64,000 nucleotides of DNA from CAYJSJ01 sp964373065 (GTDB taxonomy: Bacteria > Patescibacteriota > Gracilibacteria > Peribacterales > Peribacteraceae). The translations under genes and the position numbers were made by a program. The stretch lies in contig CAYJSJ010000001.1 of assembly GCA_964373065.1 (NCBI GenBank), positions 33,182 to 97,181 on the forward strand. Reading direction: 5' to 3'. Positions 1-7,830 of the stretch are shown here, piece after piece (position 1 is the stretch's first letter; each line of letters opens with the position of its first letter). Below the pieces are notes generated by a model, which was given only the letters and a program-made list of their open reading frames with translations, searched no databases and had not been told where the DNA came from.

Positions 1-1
1 G

Positions 2-73
2 GAAGGAGCAAGGCGCAACGGCTGCGGCAAAGCGGTTCTCGACATGATCAAGAAGAATATTTCCAAGGAATAG
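2..73 (+). CDS. C-terminal end of an unidentified protein (partial)
   Basis: An open frame enters from the left window edge and stops at TAG 71-73. The 23 visible residues are basic and helical (ending KNISKE) and too few to assign. It is on the same strand as the pilin genes, so it may belong to the same cluster, but nothing visible proves this. Confidence 0.5.
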   Translation, partial: EGARRNGCGKAVLDMIKKNISKE

Positions 74-112
74 AGAGCATTCACAGAGGCGGCGCGGCAT
101 GCCGCGCCGCCT

Positions 113-1585
113 ATGACCGAAGTGTGCTCTACGCTACCATGCATGCCGATGCCTTCCCGTAGGAATAGACGTGGCGTACTGATGCTTGACGTGCTCATCG
201 GCCTCGCGGTATTTGCCATCATTGTCTCGGGAATCATTTATGCGATGCTGTTTAGCCAGCAAGGAATCCTGAGGAGTGGCGACCATATTCGTGCAGTGTT
301 TTTAAACCAGAAAGCTATAGCTGCAGTGAAGTCCATGCGTGATCGCGATGTTTCTTTGCTCACCGAAGGAGCCTACGGTATCACCCTCGGGGTGTCGGGA
401 ATGTGGGAATTTTCCGGTTCGGGGACAGTGTCTTCCGACGGATACGTAACAACGGTGACCGTAGAGCCTCTCGATGGAGAGAATTACCGTGTCGCAGCAA
501 CCACGTCGTGGGAACACCCAATCGCCGGGAGCGGCAGCATTACGCTGACAACGGACATCACCGACTGGCACAGAGTGAAGATCGCGAGCAACTGGTCATC
601 CATAGCGCTGGACGGAGCGTATGTCGATGACGGAACTCCACTCTTCAATGCTGCGGCGGTACAAGTTTCGTTCGCCTTCGTCACCAGTGAAACATCGGAC
701 GGAGGAAACGGTCTTTACGTTTTTGACATAAGCGATACAAGTGCGCCCACACGTGTAGCTGAAACATTCGATCTGGGTGCCCCCGGATATGATGTTCTCA
801 TCGTCGGCGATACGCTTTTCGTTGTTACGGGAGATGCGAGTGCCGAAGTGCGTATATTCGATATCACGGATCCGTCATCGTTTGATGCAGGAGATTTGAT
901 CGGGACGATCAACATTCCCGGATCAAGTAACGCCCGCGCAATCATGTACTACGACGGCACACTCTTCGTTGTGGGGAGAGAAGATGTGTCTGCAAGTGAA
1001 ATCTTTGCCTACGATGTATCGGATATTGGCTCCATCACATTACTGAGTGATCTGGATGATCCCGGAGCATCGTTTACAGATATCCGGCTTTTGAGCAGCT
1101 ACGCCTATGTAGGCAGCAGCGCGGATACGCGGGAGATCCGCGTCATAGACGTCTTCGATCCTGCCGATCTGCAGTTTGCTCCCGGCAACGGCTATAACCT
1201 TCCAGACACACCCGACGCGACGTCGGTCGTTGCCTTCGGAGGGTATGTGCTCGTCGGTCGCAACCAAGGCGATGTCACCGAGGAATGGCACTTGTTTGAT
1301 GTGAGCGAGAGCCCGGTTCCACCCGTAGCCCCCTTCAATGCTGAGGCAGGGGCAAACGTGAATGCATTGGATTTCGAGCCGACTGGTACCTATGTGTTCT
1401 CAGCGACGAATCACGATGGTCAGGAACTCGTTGTTTTGGATGTCGACATATTTGCAGGGGGAGGAAACCCCATTGTGGAAACGTACGATACGATAACGGG
1501 ATTCGGTCGTGGTGTGCACTACGATGCGATCCATGATCGTGTCTTACTCCTGACAAATACCGCATTCATCATTCTTCGACCCTGA
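113..1585 (+). CDS. Prepilin-like protein with beta-propeller-type repeat body
   Basis: The N-terminus looks like a type IV prepilin: basic leader (PSRRNRRG), then a processing-like Gly followed by VLMLDVLIGLAVFAIIV, a pilin hydrophobic helix with Asp where Glu usually stands at +5. The remaining ~400 residues carry about six degenerate repeats of the form hydrophobic-FDISD (LYVFDISD, VRIFDITD, IFAYDVSD, IRVIDVFD, WHLFDVSE), resembling LVIVD or WD-like propeller blades. I infer a minor pilin that displays a propeller at a pilus or pseudopilus tip. ATG 149 would give a more usual short leader. Its stop overlaps the next start (TGATG), so it is translationally coupled. The pilin N-terminus is clear; the propeller assignment is by repeat pattern only. 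Confidence 0.7.
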   Translation: MTEVCSTLPCMPMPSRRNRRGVLMLDVLIGLAVFAIIVSGIIYAMLFSQQGILRSGDHIRAVFLNQKAIAAVKSMRDRDVSLLTEGAYGITLGVSGMWEFSGSGTVSSDGYVTTVTVEPLDGENYRVAATTSWEHPIAGSGSITLTTDITDWHRVKIASNWSSIALDGAYVDDGTPLFNAAAVQVSFAFVTSETSDGGNGLYVFDISDTSAPTRVAETFDLGAPGYDVLIVGDTLFVVTGDASAEVRIFDITDPSSFDAGDLIGTINIPGSSNARAIMYYDGTLFVVGREDVSASEIFAYDVSDIGSITLLSDLDDPGASFTDIRLLSSYAYVGSSADTREIRVIDVFDPADLQFAPGNGYNLPDTPDATSVVAFGGYVLVGRNQGDVTEEWHLFDVSESPVPPVAPFNAEAGANVNALDFEPTGTYVFSATNHDGQELVVLDVDIFAGGGNPIVETYDTITGFGRGVHYDAIHDRVLLLTNTAFIILRP

Positions 1586-2082
1586 TGACGTACCTGCGCA
1601 ATAACCAATGGCATTTGGACGAACAAGAGCACTCAATCACACATGCAGGTGAGCACATGCCACAGTGTACCGGTCATGTGCGCGGAGGCTACATTTTTCT
1701 CATATCTGTACTGTTTGTAAGCGCGATTGCGGTATCTGTACTTGGGTCATATCTGCTGCTCTCTATTGTCTCCCTACAAAATGGTATGACGTTCCAACAA
1801 TCTGCGCAGTCATTGGAATATGCGAATACCTGTGCGGAACGCGGATTGATGCAGCTGTTTTTAGACAGTTCCTACTCCGGCAATGAAACCATGAATTTCA
1901 GCGACGGCAGTTGCGCCATATTGGTGGTGGGAGGGTATGGCAACGAAAATAGAACGCTCTGTACGGAAGGCATTGCCGGTTCCCATACGCGCAGGATGGA
2001 AATCCTCATCTCCCGATTGCTGCCGAGCATTCAGATCTTCGCATGGCAGGAAGTCGCCACCATTACCGCCTGTTCTTACTGA
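1585..2082 (+). CDS. PilX-like minor pilin/pilus assembly protein
   Basis: A 165-residue protein with a membrane segment at about residues 34-58 (GGYIFLISVLFVSAIAVSVL), preceded by an Arg-Gly. This fits the PilX_N pattern (RG-x-hydrophobic) seen in minor pilins lacking the usual Glu5. The rest is a short soluble domain with three Cys. It is coupled at both ends by TGATG overlaps to the flanking prepilin genes. An internal ATG at 1657 would shorten the unusual 33-residue N-terminal tail. The role as a minor pilin is inferred from the segment and the neighbours. Confidence 0.6.
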   Translation: MTYLRNNQWHLDEQEHSITHAGEHMPQCTGHVRGGYIFLISVLFVSAIAVSVLGSYLLLSIVSLQNGMTFQQSAQSLEYANTCAERGLMQLFLDSSYSGNETMNFSDGSCAILVVGGYGNENRTLCTEGIAGSHTRRMEILISRLLPSIQIFAWQEVATITACSY

Positions 2083-2720
2083 TGCGCACACCGTATTCAT
2101 TATCAGCTCCCCGAAGGGGAACGACGCTCGTAGAACTTTTGATGTTTCTGGCATTCTTTGCTTTAAGCAGCAGCGTCCTACTTGCGTTTTTCTTTATGAC
2201 TACCGAGCAACGCATTCGCCAGCACACCATCACAACCGTGGAGCTATCGGGAGTGCAGCTGATGCAAACACTCGGGAACCGCGTTCGTTCGGCAGAGCGC
2301 GTGCTTGCGCCGGCAATCGGTGCGTCCGGAACCATACTTGTCTTGCAGCTCAGTGACAGCGCTTTGCATCCTACCATACTCGCGCTCTCCGGTACTGCGC
2401 TCTATGTCGCAGAGGGTAATACCATCAAGCGTTTAAGTGCCGCCGATGTGGAAATCAGTGGTCTTGCCATATATAACACATCTGTCACAGACGATCGCAT
2501 GAGCGTTCTGCTGCGGTTTTCTGTTGCACGGTATGTTCCGCTGACAACACCCATCAATTACATACGTCCGTTTGAGGCACTGATACCGCTCTTTCCCGAT
2601 AATCAGGAAAATGTTCCCTGCACGTGCGCAGTACCCTCCTGTGTTGATGGAAGCTACCGCTGGCAGTACTGCATTGATGCTGTTTGTACGGATGCGACTG
2701 TCGGTTTGCCATGCACATAA
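2082..2720 (+). CDS. PilW-like type IV minor prepilin
   Basis: A 212-residue prepilin. The leader ends RRG, followed by TTLVELLMFLAFFALSS, the classic N-methylation motif with Glu5. An upstream in-frame ATG at 2043 exists, but ATG 2082 gives the right leader and the same TGATG coupling as the previous junction. The C-terminal ~40 residues are rich in Cys (CTCAVPSC, WQYCIDAVC, LPCT), suggesting disulfides in the exposed domain. With the two genes upstream it makes a PilV/PilX/PilW-like minor pilin set. Confidence 0.75.
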   Translation: MRTPYSLSAPRRGTTLVELLMFLAFFALSSSVLLAFFFMTTEQRIRQHTITTVELSGVQLMQTLGNRVRSAERVLAPAIGASGTILVLQLSDSALHPTILALSGTALYVAEGNTIKRLSAADVEISGLAIYNTSVTDDRMSVLLRFSVARYVPLTTPINYIRPFEALIPLFPDNQENVPCTCAVPSCVDGSYRWQYCIDAVCTDATVGLPCT

Positions 2721-2887
2721 TCCAAGCCGGTATGTACCGGTATGTCGCAAAGAGGTCATTTCCCATCCATTGATGCGGGCAGTCAAGACAAGATGGCATC
2801 GTTAGAGGAATCTACCATTACAATATCATCCAAGCAGAAGGTCGATGTATTACATTTAACCTTCACCATTTTCTTCCCTCCCACTTT
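2721..2887 (+). promoter_or_regulatory. Leader region of first major pilin
   Basis: This 167-nt gap has no gene. Its last 28 nt, from position 2860, are identical to the leader of the second pilin, so the short 5'UTR was duplicated with the coding region. A TACATT at 2851-2856 could be the -10 element. No Shine-Dalgarno sequence is visible before ATG 2888. Confidence 0.35.
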
Positions 2888-3092
2888 ATGAAACGCCCCC
2901 TTCGATTCTGCTCAGGGCGAGCAGGTTTTACACTCATCGAGCTGCTGCTCGTCATCGGTATTATCGCCATTCTCGCTTCCATCGTTATTGTGGCGATCAA
3001 CCCGACAAAGCAACTTGCCGACGCACGCGACGCACAGCGCCGCAGTGATGTCAACACCGTTCTCAATGCGGTGTATCAGTATGCCATCGATA
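2860..3092 (+). repeat. 233-bp direct repeat, pilin 5' halves (copy A)
   Basis: Positions 2860-3092 match 3509-3741 without a mismatch by eye. The block starts 28 nt before the start codon and ends inside the codon run after TATCAGTATGCC. The sharp change from identity to divergence indicates recent duplication or gene conversion limited to leader and N-helix. Confidence 0.9.
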
Positions 3093-3406
3093 CGAATGGC
3101 AACTTGCCGACTTGCGTTACCACGATACGAAAAGGCGTGTGCATAGGCGGCAGCGATTGCACAGGATTTGATACGGGGACCAATAGCCCCGTTGTCGGCG
3201 ATGGCGTTGATGGCGCAGATGTCGGACTCGGGTGCGATCTCGATATTCTCACAGGCTCCTACGTCGTCAATATGCCTTCAGATCCAAGCGGAGCCCCGAC
3301 GGATTCCGACAGTTACGCAGGATACGATATCGTGCGTGACAGTAACGGACGCGTTTCGGTGTACTCTCCATACGCAGAGAACACGACGATCAGTGTAACC
3401 AGATAA
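2888..3406 (+). CDS. Type IV major pilin-like protein, copy 1
   Basis: A 172-residue prepilin with a short leader ending GRAG and the mature N-terminus FTLIELLLVIGIIAILASIV, a textbook PilA/PulG helix. It is followed by a DARDAQRRSDVNTVLNAVYQYA amphipathic stretch typical of CPR pilins, then a globular domain with four Cys and a PSDPSG loop. The first ~68 codons are identical in DNA to the next gene while the C-terminal halves differ. A rho-independent terminator follows, so each pilin is its own unit. Confidence 0.88.
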   Translation: MKRPLRFCSGRAGFTLIELLLVIGIIAILASIVIVAINPTKQLADARDAQRRSDVNTVLNAVYQYAIDTNGNLPTCVTTIRKGVCIGGSDCTGFDTGTNSPVVGDGVDGADVGLGCDLDILTGSYVVNMPSDPSGAPTDSDSYAGYDIVRDSNGRVSVYSPYAENTTISVTR

Positions 3407-3420
3407 TTGAACACGAAAAG

Positions 3421-3450
3421 GCCTCGGCAGCAAGCCGGGGCTTTTTTTTG
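3421..3450 (+). terminator. Rho-independent terminator of pilin copy 1
   Basis: A GC-rich stem (GCCTCGGC / GCCGGGGC with loop AGCAA) is followed by eight T residues, 14 nt after the pilin stop codon. Confidence 0.85.
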
Positions 3451-3480
3451 CGCACATTCCTTGATACTATTTCCCAAGTG

Positions 3481-3496
3481 AGAGCATATATGCTCT
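3481..3496. promoter_or_regulatory. 16-bp perfect palindrome upstream of pilin 2
   Basis: AGAGCATATATGCTCT is a perfect inverted repeat with no loop, lying between a possible -35 (TTGATA, 3461-3466) and the shared pilin leader. It is a candidate operator for pilin 2 that copy 1 lacks. No regulator can be named. Confidence 0.35.
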
Positions 3497-3508
3497 TTAA
3501 TTATCCTT

Positions 3509-3741
3509 CCTTCACCATTTTCTTCCCTCCCACTTTATGAAACGCCCCCTTCGATTCTGCTCAGGGCGAGCAGGTTTTACACTCATCGAGCTGCTGCTCG
3601 TCATCGGTATTATCGCCATTCTCGCTTCCATCGTTATTGTGGCGATCAACCCGACAAAGCAACTTGCCGACGCACGCGACGCACAGCGCCGCAGTGATGT
3701 CAACACCGTTCTCAATGCGGTGTATCAGTATGCCATCGATA
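3509..3741 (+). repeat. 233-bp direct repeat, pilin 5' halves (copy B)
   Basis: This is the second copy of the block at 2860-3092, offset by 649 bp. Confidence 0.9.
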
Positions 3742-4019
3742 ATAACGGCAACTTGCCGTCCTGCATTTCTGCAACAAGCAAGGGTGTCTGTACGGGTGGT
3801 AGTAATTGTGCCGCCTACGACGGCGGTGTAAGCGGGCCTGCAGCTGGATGCGATTTGGACGCGCTTACGGGTGCCTACGTCGTCAACTTGCCAAGTGACC
3901 CGAGCGGTACGCCATCTGGGTCTACGGAATACTCCGGCTATGACATCATCCAGGCAGGAGGCCGTGTAACAGTGAGCTCTCCGTTTGCCGAGAACGATAC
4001 GATCAGCGTTAGTCGCTAA
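3537..4019 (+). CDS. Type IV major pilin-like protein, copy 2
   Basis: A 160-residue prepilin with leader and mature helix (FTLIELLLVIGIIAILASIV) identical to copy 1, but a different C-terminal domain. The domain keeps the YVVNLPSDPSG...YSGYDI pattern and the Cys pairs but is shorter by 12 residues. Two pilins sharing the assembly helix but exposing different surfaces suggest alternative or mixed pili. A terminator follows directly. Confidence 0.88.
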   Translation: MKRPLRFCSGRAGFTLIELLLVIGIIAILASIVIVAINPTKQLADARDAQRRSDVNTVLNAVYQYAIDNNGNLPSCISATSKGVCTGGSNCAAYDGGVSGPAAGCDLDALTGAYVVNLPSDPSGTPSGSTEYSGYDIIQAGGRVTVSSPFAENDTISVSR

Positions 4020-4042
4020 TCTAAGGCAAAAATCACGCTTTG

Positions 4043-4067
4043 ACACCCTGCATCTGCGGGGTGTTTT
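4043..4067 (+). terminator. Probable terminator of pilin copy 2
   Basis: A hairpin ACACCC...GGGTGT, extended by TGC/GCG with loop ATCT, is followed by TTTTA, 23 nt after the pilin stop codon. Confidence 0.7.
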
Positions 4068-4121
4068 AGCATAGGCATTATTTGTAATATATGGTAAAAT
4101 ATATGGATTATAGGCAATTCC

Positions 4122-6398
4122 ATGCATCTTTCCGAAGAGCACTGGCAGGCAGACCCCGCACATCCACATCTGCGGACATCCATCCTGCGGCGCATAGCAT
4201 TTCAGTCGATTCTTCTCACGTCACTCACTGCGATCACACTCTCGTTTTGCGCCTTTCTCATAGCACGCGGCGCACTGACACAACGCGTCTACGGGCAGCT
4301 TTCCGCCGTGGCGTATGAAAAAAAGGAACTCATAGAACAACGTATTCGTAGCGACAGAGAACGTACTGCTCTCCTTGCGTTGCAGGAGGACATCCGTGCC
4401 TTCGCCAATGGGAGTGGTGGTGGAAATGCATACCTATCCGGCGTGCTTTCCTCTCTCCAAGAGCAGGGCGTTCCTGCATTGGGGATCACGGTGTTCGATG
4501 GAAAAGGAACAACGCGCGCGCGGACAGGAACTCTAACCGATCCTCCGGATCATACAGTGCGTGCAACAGAACTTATTCCACTCTTTACCGATGAAGGCTG
4601 GGAAGGATACGCCGTCTACGCGCCGATAGCCGCCGGAGGCAATCTTCCTATCGGCACGGTGGCGATCCGCTATTCCATGCGGGAATTTCTTACGCAGATC
4701 CTCGTAGCGTCTTCCATCGGCGAAACCGGTGAAGCAATTATCGGTATGGTCGGAGACGGCGATGTCATCTTGTTGAATAACAAGTACGCCCCGGAATTTC
4801 GAAGCCCATTGAATGTCGGAACGCTGACGGATGCCCTGCGCACGGGGCTTCCCATGGCGAGTGCGCTCACGCAGCGCGAAGGGATAGCATCGGGATTCGA
4901 CTATAGCGGCACCAATTCGTTTGCGGCGTACCGCTATCTGCCGTCGCTCGGCTGGGGGCTTGTAGTGAAGATCGCTCACAGAGAAGCCATGCGTGGTGTG
5001 ACGTATCTCGCAAGTGTGCTTGCGACCATCAGCGTGCTCCTCCTCATTATTGCGGCATATCTTGCCTATCTTCTCGCTCGCAAATTATCGGAGCCCGTCA
5101 TTTCCTTAAGCCGGAGAATGAGCGTCATAGGTCCAAAGAATTGGACAATGAAGCGTTCCGTAACTACGGGCGACGAAGTGGAACTGCTCGAGCGGGTGGC
5201 GGTGAAAATGGCGCGACGCTTGAAACAAGTGTACGAAAATCTTGAAAGCGTCGTGGAAGAACGTACGCGCAAATGGAAGCAGCAATACCTTAAAGACCGC
5301 ACGATTTTGCAGACGATCGAGAACGGCGTCGTGATGGTGGATGCAAACGGGAATGTAACGGATGCCAATCCGGCTGCGATGGATGTACTGCGCTGCGATC
5401 GCAGTGCGTGCCTTGGCGGGCCGGTGGAGGAACTGTTGGATATCCGTGTGCATAAAGCGCGTCTCACGGAATCAAAGCACCCTGTGCGCGTCGCTCTGGC
5501 TACAAAAAAGGAGGTGCGATCGGCACCGGACACACGATTCAGCATCATGCGTTCGGACAGTATCCTCATTCCGGTGCTCTTAGTCGTAAAGCCTCTCCTC
5601 GACGGCAAGCAGCTCATAGGTGCGCTTATCGTCTTCGAAGATGTCACTGAGCAGAGACGCGTGGATTATCTGAAATCGGAATTCATATCGCTCGCATCAC
5701 ATCAATTACGCACGCCGCTCTCCACGCTCCAGTGGTACATCGAACTGTTTAGTGACGAAGGGCAAATGACCGAAGAGCAGAAAGAATATGTGACGGAAAT
5801 GGACATAGCGACGAAGCGCATGAGCGCGCTCATTGATGCGTTGCTCCATGCGGCGCGCCTCGAGAGCGGCGACATTACGCCGCAGAAAAATCAAGTAGAT
5901 CTTACGAGTCTGATTACCGAACTTGGTGAAGAATTACGTGACATGGGAAAACAGAAAAAAATCGCATGTACGATTGCTGTTTCAGATGCCAAGGTTTTTG
6001 TCCATACCGACGCGGTCCTGTTGCACGTCGTCTTCAAAAATTTGTTTAGTAACGCAGTAAAATACACGCCGGAAGGAAAGAACGTCTCTGTGGCCATGAA
6101 GGTGGTCGGAACGAACGTAAAAATTGTCGTTGCCGATACCGGCATCGGCATTCCCAAACACGAACAAAAACGGCTCTTCCAGCGACTCTTCCGTGCCAGC
6201 AACGTGCGAAGGCTGGACACCGACGGGAACGGTCTCGGGCTCTACATCACCAAAATGATCATCGATAGCCTCGGCGGAGAGATCACCGTGGAAAGCACGG
6301 AGGGGCGGGGAACGAAGATGGTAGTAACGTTGCCACTCGTTCAACCGAAGAAAACTACAACAAAGAAGAAAGTTGGAGCACCAAATGAGAGCTCATGA
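4122..6398 (+). CDS. Membrane sensor histidine kinase (HAMP-PAS-HisKA-HATPase)
   Basis: A 758-residue two-component sensor. A first membrane helix (about residues 27-49) and a second (about 292-318) enclose a ~240-residue extracytoplasmic sensor that looks like a Cache-type domain. Then come HAMP, a coiled coil, and a PAS domain (starting TILQTIENGVVMVDANGNV). HisKA has phospho-acceptor His527 in SHQLRTPLS. The ATPase has an N box (NLFSNAVKYTP), G1 (DTGIGIP) and G2 (GNGLGLYI). The Lys/Thr-rich tail follows the catalytic domain. No response regulator is adjacent. A TATAGG ends 7 nt before ATG 4122, suggesting a leaderless transcript. Confidence 0.92.
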   Translation: MHLSEEHWQADPAHPHLRTSILRRIAFQSILLTSLTAITLSFCAFLIARGALTQRVYGQLSAVAYEKKELIEQRIRSDRERTALLALQEDIRAFANGSGGGNAYLSGVLSSLQEQGVPALGITVFDGKGTTRARTGTLTDPPDHTVRATELIPLFTDEGWEGYAVYAPIAAGGNLPIGTVAIRYSMREFLTQILVASSIGETGEAIIGMVGDGDVILLNNKYAPEFRSPLNVGTLTDALRTGLPMASALTQREGIASGFDYSGTNSFAAYRYLPSLGWGLVVKIAHREAMRGVTYLASVLATISVLLLIIAAYLAYLLARKLSEPVISLSRRMSVIGPKNWTMKRSVTTGDEVELLERVAVKMARRLKQVYENLESVVEERTRKWKQQYLKDRTILQTIENGVVMVDANGNVTDANPAAMDVLRCDRSACLGGPVEELLDIRVHKARLTESKHPVRVALATKKEVRSAPDTRFSIMRSDSILIPVLLVVKPLLDGKQLIGALIVFEDVTEQRRVDYLKSEFISLASHQLRTPLSTLQWYIELFSDEGQMTEEQKEYVTEMDIATKRMSALIDALLHAARLESGDITPQKNQVDLTSLITELGEELRDMGKQKKIACTIAVSDAKVFVHTDAVLLHVVFKNLFSNAVKYTPEGKNVSVAMKVVGTNVKIVVADTGIGIPKHEQKRLFQRLFRASNVRRLDTDGNGLGLYITKMIIDSLGGEITVESTEGRGTKMVVTLPLVQPKKTTTKKKVGAPNESS

Positions 6399-6415
6399 GA
6401 GAATGACACTTCTGA

Positions 6416-6421
6416 TATACT
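6416..6421 (+). promoter_or_regulatory. -10 element of HEPN/MNT operon (leaderless)
   Basis: TATACT ends 6 nt before ATG 6428, so transcription should start at or next to the start codon. No ribosome-binding site is present. Confidence 0.6.
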
Positions 6422-6427
6422 GTAATC

Positions 6428-6811
6428 ATGGCAGCAGATGATGTAGTACAACAGTGGTTTCTAGGTGCGGATCGTGCCTTACAAGCAGCAGCACATATGT
6501 CTAAGTCTCATGATTATGAATTTGCATTGTTTACCTTGCATCTTGCAGTAGAAAAAGCACTAAAAGGTTTATATATAAAAAATAATGACAATAGACCTCC
6601 GAAGTCACACAATTTGGAAGAGTTAGCTGAGCTATGTAGGATGGATGTGTCCGAAGAAGAACGCTTAGAACTACGAGAGCTAACCACATTTGCTGAATTT
6701 GGAAGATATGGCGATGCATCTTGGATCGAATCTGAAGCATCCAGTGAAAGAGCGCGATTCTGGCTACAGAAAGGAGAGAACTTTATATCTCGTTGCAAAG
6801 CACAAAGATGA
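6428..6811 (+). CDS. HEPN domain protein (putative toxin)
   Basis: A 127-residue all-helical HEPN protein of the MNT-associated type. It begins VVQQWFLGADRALQAA, has the core helix FALFTLHLAVEKALKGLYI and the conserved PPKSHNLEELAELC segment. Pairs of this kind act as toxin-antitoxin modules, with HEPN as RNase or nucleotidylation target and MNT as antitoxin. The stop overlaps the MNT start (ATGA). The region is clearly more AT-rich than its neighbours and ends against a tRNA 3' end, pointing to transfer. Confidence 0.85.
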   Translation: MAADDVVQQWFLGADRALQAAAHMSKSHDYEFALFTLHLAVEKALKGLYIKNNDNRPPKSHNLEELAELCRMDVSEEERLELRELTTFAEFGRYGDASWIESEASSERARFWLQKGENFISRCKAQR

Positions 6812-7134
6812 GAAAGCCACCATCATTCCAGGATGGCATGCATGCTGCAAAATGTCTAAAAAATGCTATAAGCAAACGCAAAGATATATTAGTACACGAA
6901 GTAATACTTTTTGGATCAGTTGCTCGAAACGATGTTCATGAATGGAGCGATATTGATATTGCTGTCATTTGTGAACCATTCGAAACGTCGAAGCTTCGAG
7001 AAGTGATGACATTGTATGCTCTGCACCCAGAGCGCGACGTACGTATATCTATAGTTGTATTACATCCTGAGGATATGAAGAACAAATATTTGAGCATTGC
7101 ACAGTCCGTGGAGGAGGATGGAGTAGTCGTGTAA
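6808..7134 (+). CDS. Minimal nucleotidyltransferase (MNT, putative antitoxin)
   Basis: A 108-residue protein starting at ATG 6808, which overlaps the HEPN stop. It carries the polymerase-beta-type motif GSVARNDVHEWSDIDIAV, that is GS-x9-D-x-D with both metal-binding Asp residues present. Known partners add nucleotides to HEPN toxins. The stop codon TAA (7132-7134) directly abuts the encoded CCA of tRNA-Thr on the other strand. Confidence 0.85.
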   Translation: MRKPPSFQDGMHAAKCLKNAISKRKDILVHEVILFGSVARNDVHEWSDIDIAVICEPFETSKLREVMTLYALHPERDVRISIVVLHPEDMKNKYLSIAQSVEEDGVVV

Positions 7135-7211
7135 TGGAGCCACCTCGGGGATTCGAACCCCGGACCCACGCATTACAAGTGCGTTGCTCTGGCCAACTGA
7201 GCTAAGGTGGC
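7135..7211 (-). tRNA. tRNA-Thr (TGT anticodon)
   Basis: Reading the minus strand, the acceptor GCCACCT pairs with AGGTGGC, the D arm is AGCTCAGTTGGCCAGAGC, the anticodon loop TTGTAAT lies in a GC-rich stem, and the T arm contains GGTTCGAATCC. Discriminator U (7138) and CCA (7135-7137) are encoded. Confidence 0.95.
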
Positions 7212-7282
7212 ATCTAACGCCGATTTCAGCTTACTTTATAGGGTTACATTGCACAATTCATCATTATAAGCGATAATAAAGA

Positions 7283-7719
7283 TCCGCTCTTTCGGTGATC
7301 GCCCGCTTTAGGCGGGAGGAACGTCCGGGCATTACTGGAACGCCCTATGGGTAACACCCACCCCCTCATGCTCTCTGTCCATCGCAACCATGAGGGAGGA
7401 CCAGTGCCACAGAGACGCAGTACTCTTGATTCGTGTTAAGAGGACGTGAAACGGCCAGACAGGAGGCAGGCTCCCGGCGACGGGATGCACTCGGTAAACT
7501 CTGGGCAATGCAAGGAGGATTTGGGCTCGCGGAAATCGTTTTGGTTCCGAAACACCGTGTGCCCCTCCGCACAGCGTCCCGTGCGTGAAAGCGCTCTGGG
7601 ACCGAGGCCGTCGAGTAATCGCGGCCCCAGAGAGATGATCACCCCTCGGCGTAGTGTCGGCGAAGCGTAAGCGAAGCCGCACGAAACCTAGGACAGAACC
7701 CGGCGTATGAAAGAGCGGA
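7283..7719 (+). ncRNA. rnpB: RNase P RNA, class A
   Basis: The ends pair perfectly as P1 (TCCGCTCTTT 7283-7292 with AAAGAGCGGA 7710-7719). Conserved core elements are present: GAGGAACGTCCGGGC (usually GAGGAAAGTCCGGGC) near 7315, GTGAAACGG near 7447, and GGACAGAACCCGGC at 7691-7704. At ~437 nt it has the size of a full bacterial type A ribozyme. A short palindromic insertion-like segment (CGGCGAAGC...GCGAAGCCG) lies near 7660. Open frames here are artefacts. Confidence 0.93.
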
Positions 7720-7722
7720 CCT

Positions 7723-7740
7723 ACCTGCCGACAGGCAGGT
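7723..7740. repeat. Short palindromic repeat, CCTGCC/GGCAGG family (1 of 4)
   Basis: ACCTGCC-GACA-GGCAGGT. The same core occurs at 13395, 21717 and 54904, always between genes. Confidence 0.8.
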
Positions 7741-7743
7741 CAA

Positions 7744-7803
7744 AAGACCCCGCCTGTCCGCCGTAGTCAGCTGCGGCTGACGAAGGTGGAAAAGGGGTTT
7801 TTT
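7744..7803 (+). terminator. Composite hairpin/terminator downstream of rnpB
   Basis: AAAAGACCCC (7742-7751) faces GGGG plus six T (7794-7803) across nested inverted repeats, including GTCAGC-TGCG-GCTGAC. It probably terminates rnpB. The outer part resembles the short palindromic repeats found elsewhere in the window. Confidence 0.55.
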
Positions 7804-7830
7804 GTTATCCGGATGCAGTACAATATGTGC

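Noticed and set aside
7332..7682. Open frames inside the RNase P RNA
   Set aside because: The region has the conserved RNase P RNA core and P1 pairing; frames are incidental.
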